A model generated the notes under the pieces. The model saw only the letters and a program-made list of their open reading frames with translations, made no database searches and was not told the origin of the DNA. From JAWKTT01 sp041398965 (lineage in GTDB: Bacteria; Planctomycetota; Planctomycetia; Planctomycetales; Planctomycetaceae): a stretch of DNA of 59,734 nt. The translations under genes and the position numbers were made by a program. Location: contig JAWKTT010000029.1 in NCBI GenBank assembly GCA_041398965.1, forward strand, positions 1 through 59,734, in the 5' to 3' direction. How positions within the stretch are numbered: position 1 is the first letter of the stretch; the number at the start of each line of letters is the position of its first letter. Positions 17,356-25,343 of this stretch are shown piece by piece.

Positions 17356-20300
17356 TTACTTCTCATCAACCAACGGCGTCCGACGAGTCAGGTAACTAAA
17401 CAGGTTTCGCACTTCATCGTCAGTCAACTTCTCCATTTGCCCATCCGGCATCAGCGAGACGTCGACCGCTTTGAGAATCTCAATGTCGTCTCGTTTAATC
17501 TGAGTCGTCTGATTGTTAGCACCGCGTAGCGTAATAACTGCCGGGGTCTGATTGTCCAGTAATCCATTTAACACTAGACCATCCTTAGTGACCACTTGAA
17601 ATTGGGTAAACTCCTCACGAATGGCGGCCGACGGATCAACGATGGCGAGGAGGAGGAAGTCCAGATTCGTCCGTTCATAGCCTGTGAGAGCCGGTCCGGT
17701 CTTCCCTCCTTCATCAAACAGCGTATGGCAAACACCACACTGCTTACGAAAGAGTTCCCGCCCTGCGATTGGGTCGAGTTTGCCCGCATCGGCAGTCTTC
17801 AACAGTTCACGAATCCGAGCGATCTGCTGTCGCTTCTCGTCCGGCGTTGCTCGGGTCTTTCCCCAGTATTTGTCGAGCAAACCCTGAATCTCCGCATCTT
17901 CGTGGAGTCGCATCTGCTGAACGATGTCGAATGGAACTGTCACCGGTTTGATGCGAGACTCTTCTATCTCTTTGAGGAACTGTTTCGTCCAGACCGCCCG
18001 GCTCGCGAGGACACGCTGTGCTGTCGACCGCAGGTCATGCTCGTCGGGCAACGAGGAATGATAACGACTACAAATCGTCGATCCGATACGAGGGTCATCG
18101 TAGGTCATCATTGCCATCATGGCGGACCGCTTAATCGCGTCGGAAGATGACCCCAACAGTCCAAGCAAAGCGGAGACCACTTCCTGTCGACGCGATTCCT
18201 GATTCCCTCTCTGAGCTAACAACTCGAGATAAGCAATCCGCAGACCAACATCTCCCCCTTCACGAGTGATGACCTTGATCGCTTCAGTTAGTGCTTCGTC
18301 TTGGCCTAGCTTAAGTCCGAGAGCAATATCCGAACCGGCTATGCGCGACTGATACTCTTGAATTGCACTAAGCAGTGAAGGGGGCAAACGCTGCAACTCG
18401 CGACCCTGATAGCCTTCCAGAAAACCGGCGATCAGGATGCCGCGATGCTCATCGCTTGGTGCCAGTTCAAGCAATCGAGCACATGCGGCCAATCCCGACA
18501 TTGCTCCATCACTGTTGGGTGTCGGGGTCGTTGGTTGTTCCGCAATAGTCGACTTACCCTCAGTGACCACTTCCTCCAATGCAAATCGCTGCATGAGTCT
18601 GCCGAGAACAACATCTCGAATTAACGGGACATCCCACAGTGCGACGTCCTCGAATTGCTTCAGCAGTTGTTCCCGTGGAGAAGGAATCGCCACATCACCA
18701 GACTGACTCGAAGTGGGTTTCCATGGAACGGCAATCTGTTGATTCATTGCGATGGAGTTGCCACTGTGACCTTCAATGCCCCACCAGATGAGCAGCGGGA
18801 GATGCGGATCGTCCCGGTCTTCAGTCCGCTGAGAGAGTTCAATCAGTATCGGTAAGGCAACGGCAGAAGGTAGTCGCCGAGCCGTCGAGGCGAGTTGAGA
18901 TCGCACTTGCACATAGGGCTCCGACTTGGCCATTTCGACAAGTCTCTCCTCCAGTACCTTGGCAACTTTTCGTTGATCCCCCAGCAGACGTACTCCCCAT
19001 CGCCGAATGTCAGGATCATCATGTCCAATCGCGGTTAACGCGACCGCATCGTCAAACTCGCCGGCTCCAGAGAGTGTCCAGATCGCCTCGATGGCGCCGA
19101 ATTGACGCGATGCCGCCAACTCCTGCAACTGAGCCAATGTTTTGTCCCGCATTGCCACATCAGCTTCGTTCCGACGACTCGATTCCAATCGATCACCCAA
19201 GACTCGTGCGGCTGTTTGTCGCTGCCATTTATTAGGGTGTTGAAATCGATCAATGAGCGCATCGTCACTAAGTAACATCAGATCGACATTCGCAGGAGTG
19301 TTGGGCTGCTCCACTTCAACCGGACCAACAGCACTCAGCCGGTAAATTCGACCACTTTCTTTGTGCCAGTTATCGCGAGGGTCTACGTGCGACAGTCGGC
19401 TATCATACCAGTCAGCGATGTAGACGGCACCATCCGGTCCCGCCTTGACGTCGACCGGTCGAAACCAATGGTCCGTCGTCTCCATAACCGGGGGTAAGTC
19501 GATTGTTTGATATGTTGAGCCGAGCCTTGAAATGGCACTAGACCAGACGCGATTATGTAAAGCATTCGCGGCGATAATCGTTCCCTGATACCGTGCCGGG
19601 AGCCCGTTCCCTTCATAGAGAATAAACGTCTGCGCAAAACGGTCCTTGTCTCCAGTGTGAGGCATATGTTTGAAGGCCCCGAAGGCGAAGGGGTTGGTTA
19701 ATGGTCCATGCTTACCCCAGTTCTTTTCACCATAGGACCCTTGCGGATAATACATGCCGCGAGTATTTCCATGATTCGTCCCGGAAAAGACACGACCCTT
19801 CGCATCGACTTCGGACGAAAATGTGTTCCCTCCTCCTTCGGCGTAAATCTCAAATAAATGCGAACGGGGATCGAATCGCCAAATGCATTGACCTTGAAAT
19901 TGCACATTTCGCGTTACGGCGGACGAGACGATTCCCGTCGTTGTCGAACCATTTGCACCGTAAATCCACCCATCCATTCCCCAAATCAGCGAGTTCGCGA
20001 CAGAGTGCGTGTCCTCGATTCCGAAGCCCGATAACAACACCTGCGGGTCGGCATCGGGGACATCGTCCCGATTCTCGTCTGGGTAGAATAAGAGATAAGG
20101 AGGATTGAGGACATAAATGCCATAGCTCACCCGGTCGTTTGTTGCGGCGAGGGGTGCCTTATTCTCTTCTTTGGAGTTTACATCGGTAATGCCCTCTTTC
20201 TGCGAAGCGTTTAGGCGCCCGGGACCGCAACCAGTAATGACTGACGTCGCGATATTCAGTCCCGTGATAACATCGTGATGTGAATCGTAGGTGCCGTCCC

Positions 20301-20784
20301 CGTCGGTATCTTCGAAGACCGTGATTTTATCTTTTCCCCGAACGCCGTGCGGTGGCGGCTGCGGCACCCGATCAAAGACCGCCCGGAGGTATTGGTCATA
20401 ATGGATCACCTTGAGTCCCTCGGGAAAGGGGTACTGAAGATACTGCACGACCCACAATCGCCCCCGCTCATCAAAGTGCATGAATAATGGCTGCGCAACA
20501 TCCGGTTCGGCTGTCACCAGTTCGACCTTGAGATCAGCGGGAGTGCGAAACAACTTAAGGGCTTCGGCCGGAGCCGTTGGCAGGGTGTCATCGCCGATTG
20601 CCCCTTTACCGCCGAATGTGCGAATGATTCGCTCAACGTCCGCGTTTCCAGCGAGATCATCCTTGAAGACATCCCGCGACGATTCCCCTTCGGGAGTTTC
20701 TGCGACAGTCGAGCGTGGCTCGCAGACGATCGCACAAACGGACCACACCGCTAACAACAGCCAGCGAGTCGTTTGAGTTCGCAT
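17356..20784 (-). CDS. PVC-type membrane-bound dehydrogenase with HEAT repeats and CxxCH haem site
   Basis: A 1142-residue exported protein. A signal peptide covers roughly residues 1-28. Next comes a beta-propeller dehydrogenase-like domain of the planctomycete type (TIGR02604 style, with LFMHFDERGRLWVVQYLQYP and AVYIADWYDSRLSHVDPRDN). A long HEAT-like helical region spans about residues 490-980. The C-terminal cytochrome c-like domain binds haem through CGVCH at residues 1016-1020, of the Pirellula/Verrucomicrobium type. It is thought to oxidise sugars or other periplasmic substrates. The sulfatase gene ends 36 bases upstream on the same strand, so both may act on sulfated polysaccharide. 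Substrate is inferred from context only. Confidence 0.9.
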   Translation of the reverse strand: MRTQTTRWLLLAVWSVCAIVCEPRSTVAETPEGESSRDVFKDDLAGNADVERIIRTFGGKGAIGDDTLPTAPAEALKLFRTPADLKVELVTAEPDVAQPLFMHFDERGRLWVVQYLQYPFPEGLKVIHYDQYLRAVFDRVPQPPPHGVRGKDKITVFEDTDGDGTYDSHHDVITGLNIATSVITGCGPGRLNASQKEGITDVNSKEENKAPLAATNDRVSYGIYVLNPPYLLFYPDENRDDVPDADPQVLLSGFGIEDTHSVANSLIWGMDGWIYGANGSTTTGIVSSAVTRNVQFQGQCIWRFDPRSHLFEIYAEGGGNTFSSEVDAKGRVFSGTNHGNTRGMYYPQGSYGEKNWGKHGPLTNPFAFGAFKHMPHTGDKDRFAQTFILYEGNGLPARYQGTIIAANALHNRVWSSAISRLGSTYQTIDLPPVMETTDHWFRPVDVKAGPDGAVYIADWYDSRLSHVDPRDNWHKESGRIYRLSAVGPVEVEQPNTPANVDLMLLSDDALIDRFQHPNKWQRQTAARVLGDRLESSRRNEADVAMRDKTLAQLQELAASRQFGAIEAIWTLSGAGEFDDAVALTAIGHDDPDIRRWGVRLLGDQRKVAKVLEERLVEMAKSEPYVQVRSQLASTARRLPSAVALPILIELSQRTEDRDDPHLPLLIWWGIEGHSGNSIAMNQQIAVPWKPTSSQSGDVAIPSPREQLLKQFEDVALWDVPLIRDVVLGRLMQRFALEEVVTEGKSTIAEQPTTPTPNSDGAMSGLAACARLLELAPSDEHRGILIAGFLEGYQGRELQRLPPSLLSAIQEYQSRIAGSDIALGLKLGQDEALTEAIKVITREGGDVGLRIAYLELLAQRGNQESRRQEVVSALLGLLGSSSDAIKRSAMMAMMTYDDPRIGSTICSRYHSSLPDEHDLRSTAQRVLASRAVWTKQFLKEIEESRIKPVTVPFDIVQQMRLHEDAEIQGLLDKYWGKTRATPDEKRQQIARIRELLKTADAGKLDPIAGRELFRKQCGVCHTLFDEGGKTGPALTGYERTNLDFLLLAIVDPSAAIREEFTQFQVVTKDGLVLNGLLDNQTPAVITLRGANNQTTQIKRDDIEILKAVDVSLMPDGQMEKLTDDEVRNLFSYLTRRTPLVDEK

Positions 20785-20820
20785 GATGTCTCTCCGGTTG
20801 AGCGTCGATTTCGGGAATGT

Positions 20821-22746
20821 CTACTTGCCAGTGTGTCGTACGTCGACAAAGTACGCGCCGCGGGACTCGCCCGTTTCAGAATCGAGCCAGGTTTGCAGGA
20901 AGGCGGGACCGGCCTCGAGCTGAAGTGACAAGACGGCTTTGATTTCTCCCGGTCCAATCGGAATGCTTGCCTCGACGTCACCGACTTTGACCTTCGCGGT
21001 CCCCGGTGGGAGATCGTGTATGACCCCAGCCGGTCTCATTCGGAGCGAGAATTCGTAGGTGCCGGGCTGTTCGATCTCGACCGCCCAGAAACCGTTCTGC
21101 TGAGGGTTGTGACTAACCGCATTCTGATTCCAAGGGACCGGTTTGTCACCGGTGTGCCAGTCGTGGCAAGTGAGTCGCGATGGGTTCTCAGCTGCATTCC
21201 CAAGGTGAATGCGAACGTACTGGTCAAACACCGGCGAAAGTGACTTCCACCACTCTTCGTACTCCTGACGCAGTTGTGTTACGACATCGGCATGCTCAGT
21301 CGCGACGTCGTGCTCTTGGCCGGGATCGGTTCTCATGTCGTAGAGTTGCTTCCCATCAACGAGTCGCCACTGTTCGGTCATGACGGCCGATTGCCTCCAT
21401 TTCTGAACGAACTCAAGACGCTGCGAGTGGACAAATAGTGTTGGTGAAGGGCGTTTCCAGTCGTTGTTTTCCTGCATCAGCGGCACGACAAGACTGACAC
21501 CGTCCCTCGGTGGGCCTTGCGGAAGTTCGAGAAGACAAAGTTCGGCGAGTGTCGGATAGAGATCGATGTGTGCCGACAACGTCGCAACGTCGCGGCCACC
21601 GGACAATCGACCCGCTGGCCACCGAAAGAAGCAAGGCACCCGATGACCGCCATCGTAAGGAGACCCTTTCGTCCCTTTCATCCCGGCATTGAAACCGGCC
21701 CAGCCCTGTGGTCGTTTGGGGGAACTGTTAAACCCAGCCGCTGTCCCGTTGTCAGTCATGAAGATCAGAATCGTATTGTCAGCCAAGCCATTCCGGGCGA
21801 GTTCTGCTGTCAGCTTTCCGACGTTTTCGTCAATGTTGGCGATCATGCCGTAAAACGAAGCCATCGGCTCGGGAACTCCGGCGTCCAGGTAAGGCTGTCG
21901 ATACGCGTTATCAACAAGATATGGGCCATGAGGGGTGTTGGTCGCCAAGTAGCAGAAGAACGGTTGCGGTTTCTCGCCAATTGTGGTGATGAACTTTGTG
22001 GCGGCTCGAAAAAAGACATCGGTACAGTAGCCAGTCATTTGCTCGGGGGTGCCATCTTCGTGCCGCAGGGTGTCGTCAAAATAGTCGTTTCCCCACCAGT
22101 CGGGTGTTTGGGAGATGCCCCCGCCGCCGTGGGCCAAGACTGTCTGAAACCCTTGATCCTGCGGTCGAAGCGGAAAATTGTCTCCGAGATGCCACTTGCC
22201 AAACATCCCGGTGCGATATCCGTTCGCTGCGAATGCTTCAGCAAGCGTGACCTCATTGGGAGCCATCAGGGAGCGTCCCTGAATGGTGTGCCACACACCG
22301 GTTCGAGTCGAGTAACGACCGGTCATCAGAGCCGAACGGGTCGGTGAACAGGTTGGGTCGACGTGAAAGTTGGTCAGTCGGACAGACTCTCCATGCAGTT
22401 TGTCGAGATTCGGCGTCCTGATCATCTCGTTGCCATGCGCTGCGATGTCACCATAGCCTTGGTCATCTGTGATAATGACGATGACGTTGGGGCGAGACAG
22501 ACCGACATCTTCCGCAGGAACGTCGCGTGCCAGGGCCCGGCTCGAGCCCCCCAAACTTAGCGCAATCATGCAGAGGAGCATGAGGGGTAAACTTGCCGCA
22601 GCCAACATTTCCCGGCGGACGATCTGTCGGCAAGGAAAGAGGTTCGCATACTTCGAACGACCCGAGATTGAGTTATCGCTCGATTTCGGAGAACCGCAAT
22701 CGTCAATCGTGCGATGCGACGGGTTCGTTACGAGTTGATGAAGCAT
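20821..22746 (-). CDS. Exported arylsulfatase-type sulfatase
   Basis: A 641-residue formylglycine-dependent sulfatase. The Cys-x-Pro-x-Arg motif is present as CSPTRSALMTGRY, where Cys would become formylglycine. Metal ligands are visible in IVIITDDQGYGD and in FMTDNGTAAG. A C-terminal beta-rich extension follows the sulfatase core (about the last 130 residues). The frame is open to 22887, but an AGAGGAC box precedes the ATG at 22746. From that start a hydrophobic segment lies at about residues 48-70, late for a simple signal peptide; a twin-arginine-like FPCRQIVRREMLAAASLP precedes it. It probably forms an operon with the PVC cytochrome gene. Substrate is unknown. Confidence 0.9.
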   Translation of the reverse strand: MLHQLVTNPSHRTIDDCGSPKSSDNSISGRSKYANLFPCRQIVRREMLAAASLPLMLLCMIALSLGGSSRALARDVPAEDVGLSRPNVIVIITDDQGYGDIAAHGNEMIRTPNLDKLHGESVRLTNFHVDPTCSPTRSALMTGRYSTRTGVWHTIQGRSLMAPNEVTLAEAFAANGYRTGMFGKWHLGDNFPLRPQDQGFQTVLAHGGGGISQTPDWWGNDYFDDTLRHEDGTPEQMTGYCTDVFFRAATKFITTIGEKPQPFFCYLATNTPHGPYLVDNAYRQPYLDAGVPEPMASFYGMIANIDENVGKLTAELARNGLADNTILIFMTDNGTAAGFNSSPKRPQGWAGFNAGMKGTKGSPYDGGHRVPCFFRWPAGRLSGGRDVATLSAHIDLYPTLAELCLLELPQGPPRDGVSLVVPLMQENNDWKRPSPTLFVHSQRLEFVQKWRQSAVMTEQWRLVDGKQLYDMRTDPGQEHDVATEHADVVTQLRQEYEEWWKSLSPVFDQYVRIHLGNAAENPSRLTCHDWHTGDKPVPWNQNAVSHNPQQNGFWAVEIEQPGTYEFSLRMRPAGVIHDLPPGTAKVKVGDVEASIPIGPGEIKAVLSLQLEAGPAFLQTWLDSETGESRGAYFVDVRHTGK

Positions 22747-23159
22747 TATGCGTCCTCTTTCAAAAAGTGAGTGACGGACCGCCCCTGCGGATAGTTCTGG
22801 AATCGGCAACATACTTTCCCCCAGCGTCAACCAGGAGATTCGAGACCCGGTTGCTGAACCTGCCAAGCGTCGCACGAGGCCGACCATTGTCGGTCGTGTA
22901 ACTCGTCAGGTCAATTCTGAGACAGTTTCGCGACCAAGGAGACTGCACCGGCTCCCCCCTGTGACTCCTCGCATTCAAACGGGGCGATGAGTAGAAGGAC
23001 CATAGAGAATGAACGATGTGAACGTTCCAAACTCTGGCAAACTCGGCACTTTGCGATTTTTCCTGAATGTTTGTGAATCTTTCTCGGCAAATCCGGTTGA
23101 CTGTTTTGAACGTTTTGGTAAACTCGCCGCAGTCCGCTGACCTTCTTTGAGGTGTCTCC
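22747..23159. promoter_or_regulatory. Divergent intergenic region with repeated GAACGTT element
   Basis: This 413-base spacer separates the sulfatase gene from the sigma-factor gene. Two related elements occur: GAACGTTCCAAACTCTGGCAAACTCGG-like at 23020 and a shorter GAACGTTTTGGTAAACTCG at 23108. Each combines GAACGTT with GGYAAACTCG. The second overlaps the promoter candidate listed next. No gene is seen inside the spacer. Confidence 0.4.
23097..23124 (+). promoter_or_regulatory. Candidate sigma-70 promoter for the sigma-factor gene
   Basis: TTGACT at 23097-23102 and TAAACT at 23119-23124 are separated by 16 bases, close to the vegetative consensus. They lie 36 bases before the ATG at 23160. 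The repeated GAACGTT element falls inside the spacer, so a regulator or alternative sigma factor could act here. Confidence 0.4.
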
Positions 23160-24173
23160 ATGTCCGTCACACAAATCTGTCGCCGCGCCAATCGGGGGAC
23201 CGACGATCGGCCCCTGACCTCTACGACTCCTGGCCGTTCCGACCTCATCGCCCCAGAAATTTCCCCCCGAGTCGAGGCTGAGTCGCTGAGTGACCGGGCC
23301 ACTCGACTCATGCTGACCGAGATTTCGTTTGTCTACAGTTCAGACTTCGAGGCCAATGAGCGGGCTGACGAAGATGCTGAACTCGTCCAGCGATTGGTCG
23401 GCGAACTCGACCTCTTCCGGAAAGAGTCGTCGGGCTCTGAGAAGTCGCTGATCGGTTCACTGAAGCATTCTCTGGAAGTGCCACTCCTGTCGCCCGAAGA
23501 AGAGCAGGCTCTGTTTCGTTACTTCAATCGACTGCGTCACAAGGCGAATTCTCTAAGAAGTAGTCTTAAGCGGGCGCGACCATCGCGGAAGTCTGTCGAG
23601 GAGATCGAACGACTTTTGGCCGACTCCTGTCTGGCCCGCGAGCGAATCCTGGCCTCGAACACTCGGCTGGTGGTCTCTCAGGCCCGTAAACAGGCATCGA
23701 CACGTCAAGAGTTTGAGGAGTTTGTCAGTGAAGGGATGCTGATTCTGGTCGGCGCCGTCGACAAGTTTGACTACTCGCGTGGCTTCCGATTCAGCACCTA
23801 CGCGACACATTCGCTCACCCGACACTTTTACCGTTGCTGGCAGCGATCGCAAAAACGCCGCGAGCGATATGTCACGACCCCGACAGAAGTCCTTTCCAAC
23901 GTCGTTGAGTCTGCCCCGGCCAACGTCCCTGATCCCGAAGAAACCCAGTTGATGAATCATGTGATGGAGCATGCCTCCGACAGGCTCGACTCGCGAGAAC
24001 GGAAGATTCTTTCGCTGCGGTTTGGCCTCGATGGACGTTCGGAAAAGACGCTTCGTGAAGTCGCTGGATTACTCGGATTGTCGAAAGAACGTGTCCGACA
24101 AGTGCAGATGCGGGCGTTGAAGAAACTGAAGCAGCTCGCCGACGAATGGCGTCCACAGACGGCCATGGCCTGA
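23160..24173 (+). CDS. Sigma-70 family RNA polymerase sigma factor
   Basis: A 337-residue sigma factor. After a divergent 110-residue N-terminus, a region 1.2-like segment (LLSPEEEQALFRYFNRLRHKAN) leads to region 2 with FEEFVSEGMLILVGAVDKFD and RGFRFSTYATHSL. Region 4 at the C-terminus carries the helix-turn-helix LREVAGLLGLSKERVRQVQM. Region 3 is short. It resembles the planctomycete-type alternative sigma factors with primary-sigma-like regions 2 and 4. It is alone on its transcript and is followed by a palindromic terminator candidate. Its regulon is unknown. Confidence 0.88.
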   Translation: MSVTQICRRANRGTDDRPLTSTTPGRSDLIAPEISPRVEAESLSDRATRLMLTEISFVYSSDFEANERADEDAELVQRLVGELDLFRKESSGSEKSLIGSLKHSLEVPLLSPEEEQALFRYFNRLRHKANSLRSSLKRARPSRKSVEEIERLLADSCLARERILASNTRLVVSQARKQASTRQEFEEFVSEGMLILVGAVDKFDYSRGFRFSTYATHSLTRHFYRCWQRSQKRRERYVTTPTEVLSNVVESAPANVPDPEETQLMNHVMEHASDRLDSRERKILSLRFGLDGRSEKTLREVAGLLGLSKERVRQVQMRALKKLKQLADEWRPQTAMA

Positions 24174-24192
24174 AGCTTCCGGAAGCTTTTCA
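24173..24192 (+). terminator. Palindromic terminator-like hairpin
   Basis: AAGCTTCCGGAAGCTT at 24173-24188 is a perfect 16-base palindrome beginning at the sigma-factor stop codon and continuing into a TT-rich tail. As a hairpin it gives a 6-base stem with a CCGG loop. The T tract is short, so this is a moderate intrinsic-terminator candidate. Confidence 0.4.
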
Positions 24193-24380
24193 AGGCTTTT
24201 CTCAAAAGGACTCGACAGGTTCTCAAATGAGAATACAGTTTCTGGAAAGAGAAGGTGGCGAACAACACGTTTCAAATTCGTGGTTTCCGAGAGTTGAGCT
24301 TTTGCATTTGCCTGGAAGAGGAAAATCAGTGCTCGTTCCCTGTTCAACTGGGCGTTCGCCATTGAGGGAATAACTCGAAC

Positions 24381-25286
24381 GTGACTGACTGTGCAATTTC
24401 GTGTGGTATCAATGTGTCTAAACTAATTTCCCCCAAACAGTTCGCGCGGGCGATCGACGTCAGCGAGTCGACGGTCAAGCGTTGGGTCGACAATGGTAGC
24501 ATTCATGCGGTGAAAACTGCCGGCGGGCATCGTCGCCTTTCTGTCGATGTCGCGCTAAGGTTTGCCCGCGATCATGGGCATCAGTTGGTTCGACCCGAAA
24601 CGATCGGGCTGCCGACAGTCACACAACGAACTCCGAACGCCATAACTCAAGAGCGGACTGCACTCATTGAAAGCCTTGTGAGTGGGAACGAAGAGGCGAG
24701 CCGTCAGATCATTTTGGACCTGTACCTCGCAAGACATTCGCTTGCAGTCATCTGCGACGAGGTGGTCGCTCCCGCCTTCTGTGAGATTGGGAACCGTTGG
24801 GCTTGCGGCGAAGTCGAAGTCTATATGGAACGTCGGGCATGCGAACTGTGCCTGAGGCTGTTGCACAACATTCGAGACCTTGTTCCCTCTCCCGGTCCAG
24901 AGGCTCCTGTGGCCTTGGGGTGTACGCTCGATGGAGACCCCTACACACTCGCAGCCTGTATGGCATCACTCGTTCTGCGAGACGCCGGTTGGAACGCTAG
25001 TTCGTTGGGGAACATGCTCCCATTTACAACCATTCGACGTGCGATCGAACGCGAACGTCCAAAGCTCGTCTGGCTGAGCGTCTCAACAATTCGGACCCAG
25101 GATCGATTTGTCGACGAGATGAACGAGACAGTCGACCTTGCGTTGCAGCATGGCACCGCCATTGCGATCGGCGGTCGCGGCCTGACTCCCCCGCTGCGAG
25201 AGAAGCTTCGGTACTCCGCCTTTTGCGAAACGTTTCAACAACTGACGACGACTGCCGCCAGCCTTGCCCCGACGAGCCGCCGCTAA
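24381..25286 (+). CDS. MerR/CarH-like regulator with degenerate B12-binding fold
   Basis: A 301-residue protein. Residues about 16-65 form an excisionase/MerR-like winged helix (STVKRWVDNGSIHAVKTAGG then HRRL). Residues 95-165 resemble the helical cap and residues 175-290 the Rossmann-like part of cobalamin-binding photoreceptors such as CarH. The histidines expected for cobalamin are missing: the cap motif reads GNRWACGEVEVYMERR where Glu-His is usual, and the DxHxxG loop reads DPYTLA with Tyr188. It starts with GTG. It could be a regulator that senses something else, or a cobalamin-independent switch. It is monocistronic and convergent with carB. Confidence 0.8.
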   Translation: MTDCAISCGINVSKLISPKQFARAIDVSESTVKRWVDNGSIHAVKTAGGHRRLSVDVALRFARDHGHQLVRPETIGLPTVTQRTPNAITQERTALIESLVSGNEEASRQIILDLYLARHSLAVICDEVVAPAFCEIGNRWACGEVEVYMERRACELCLRLLHNIRDLVPSPGPEAPVALGCTLDGDPYTLAACMASLVLRDAGWNASSLGNMLPFTTIRRAIERERPKLVWLSVSTIRTQDRFVDEMNETVDLALQHGTAIAIGGRGLTPPLREKLRYSAFCETFQQLTTTAASLAPTSRR

Positions 25287-25343
25287 GTTGTGCCGCAGCT
25301 GACTGTCAATAATCAATCGCTTGGATAGGACCTGTTTGTTTCA

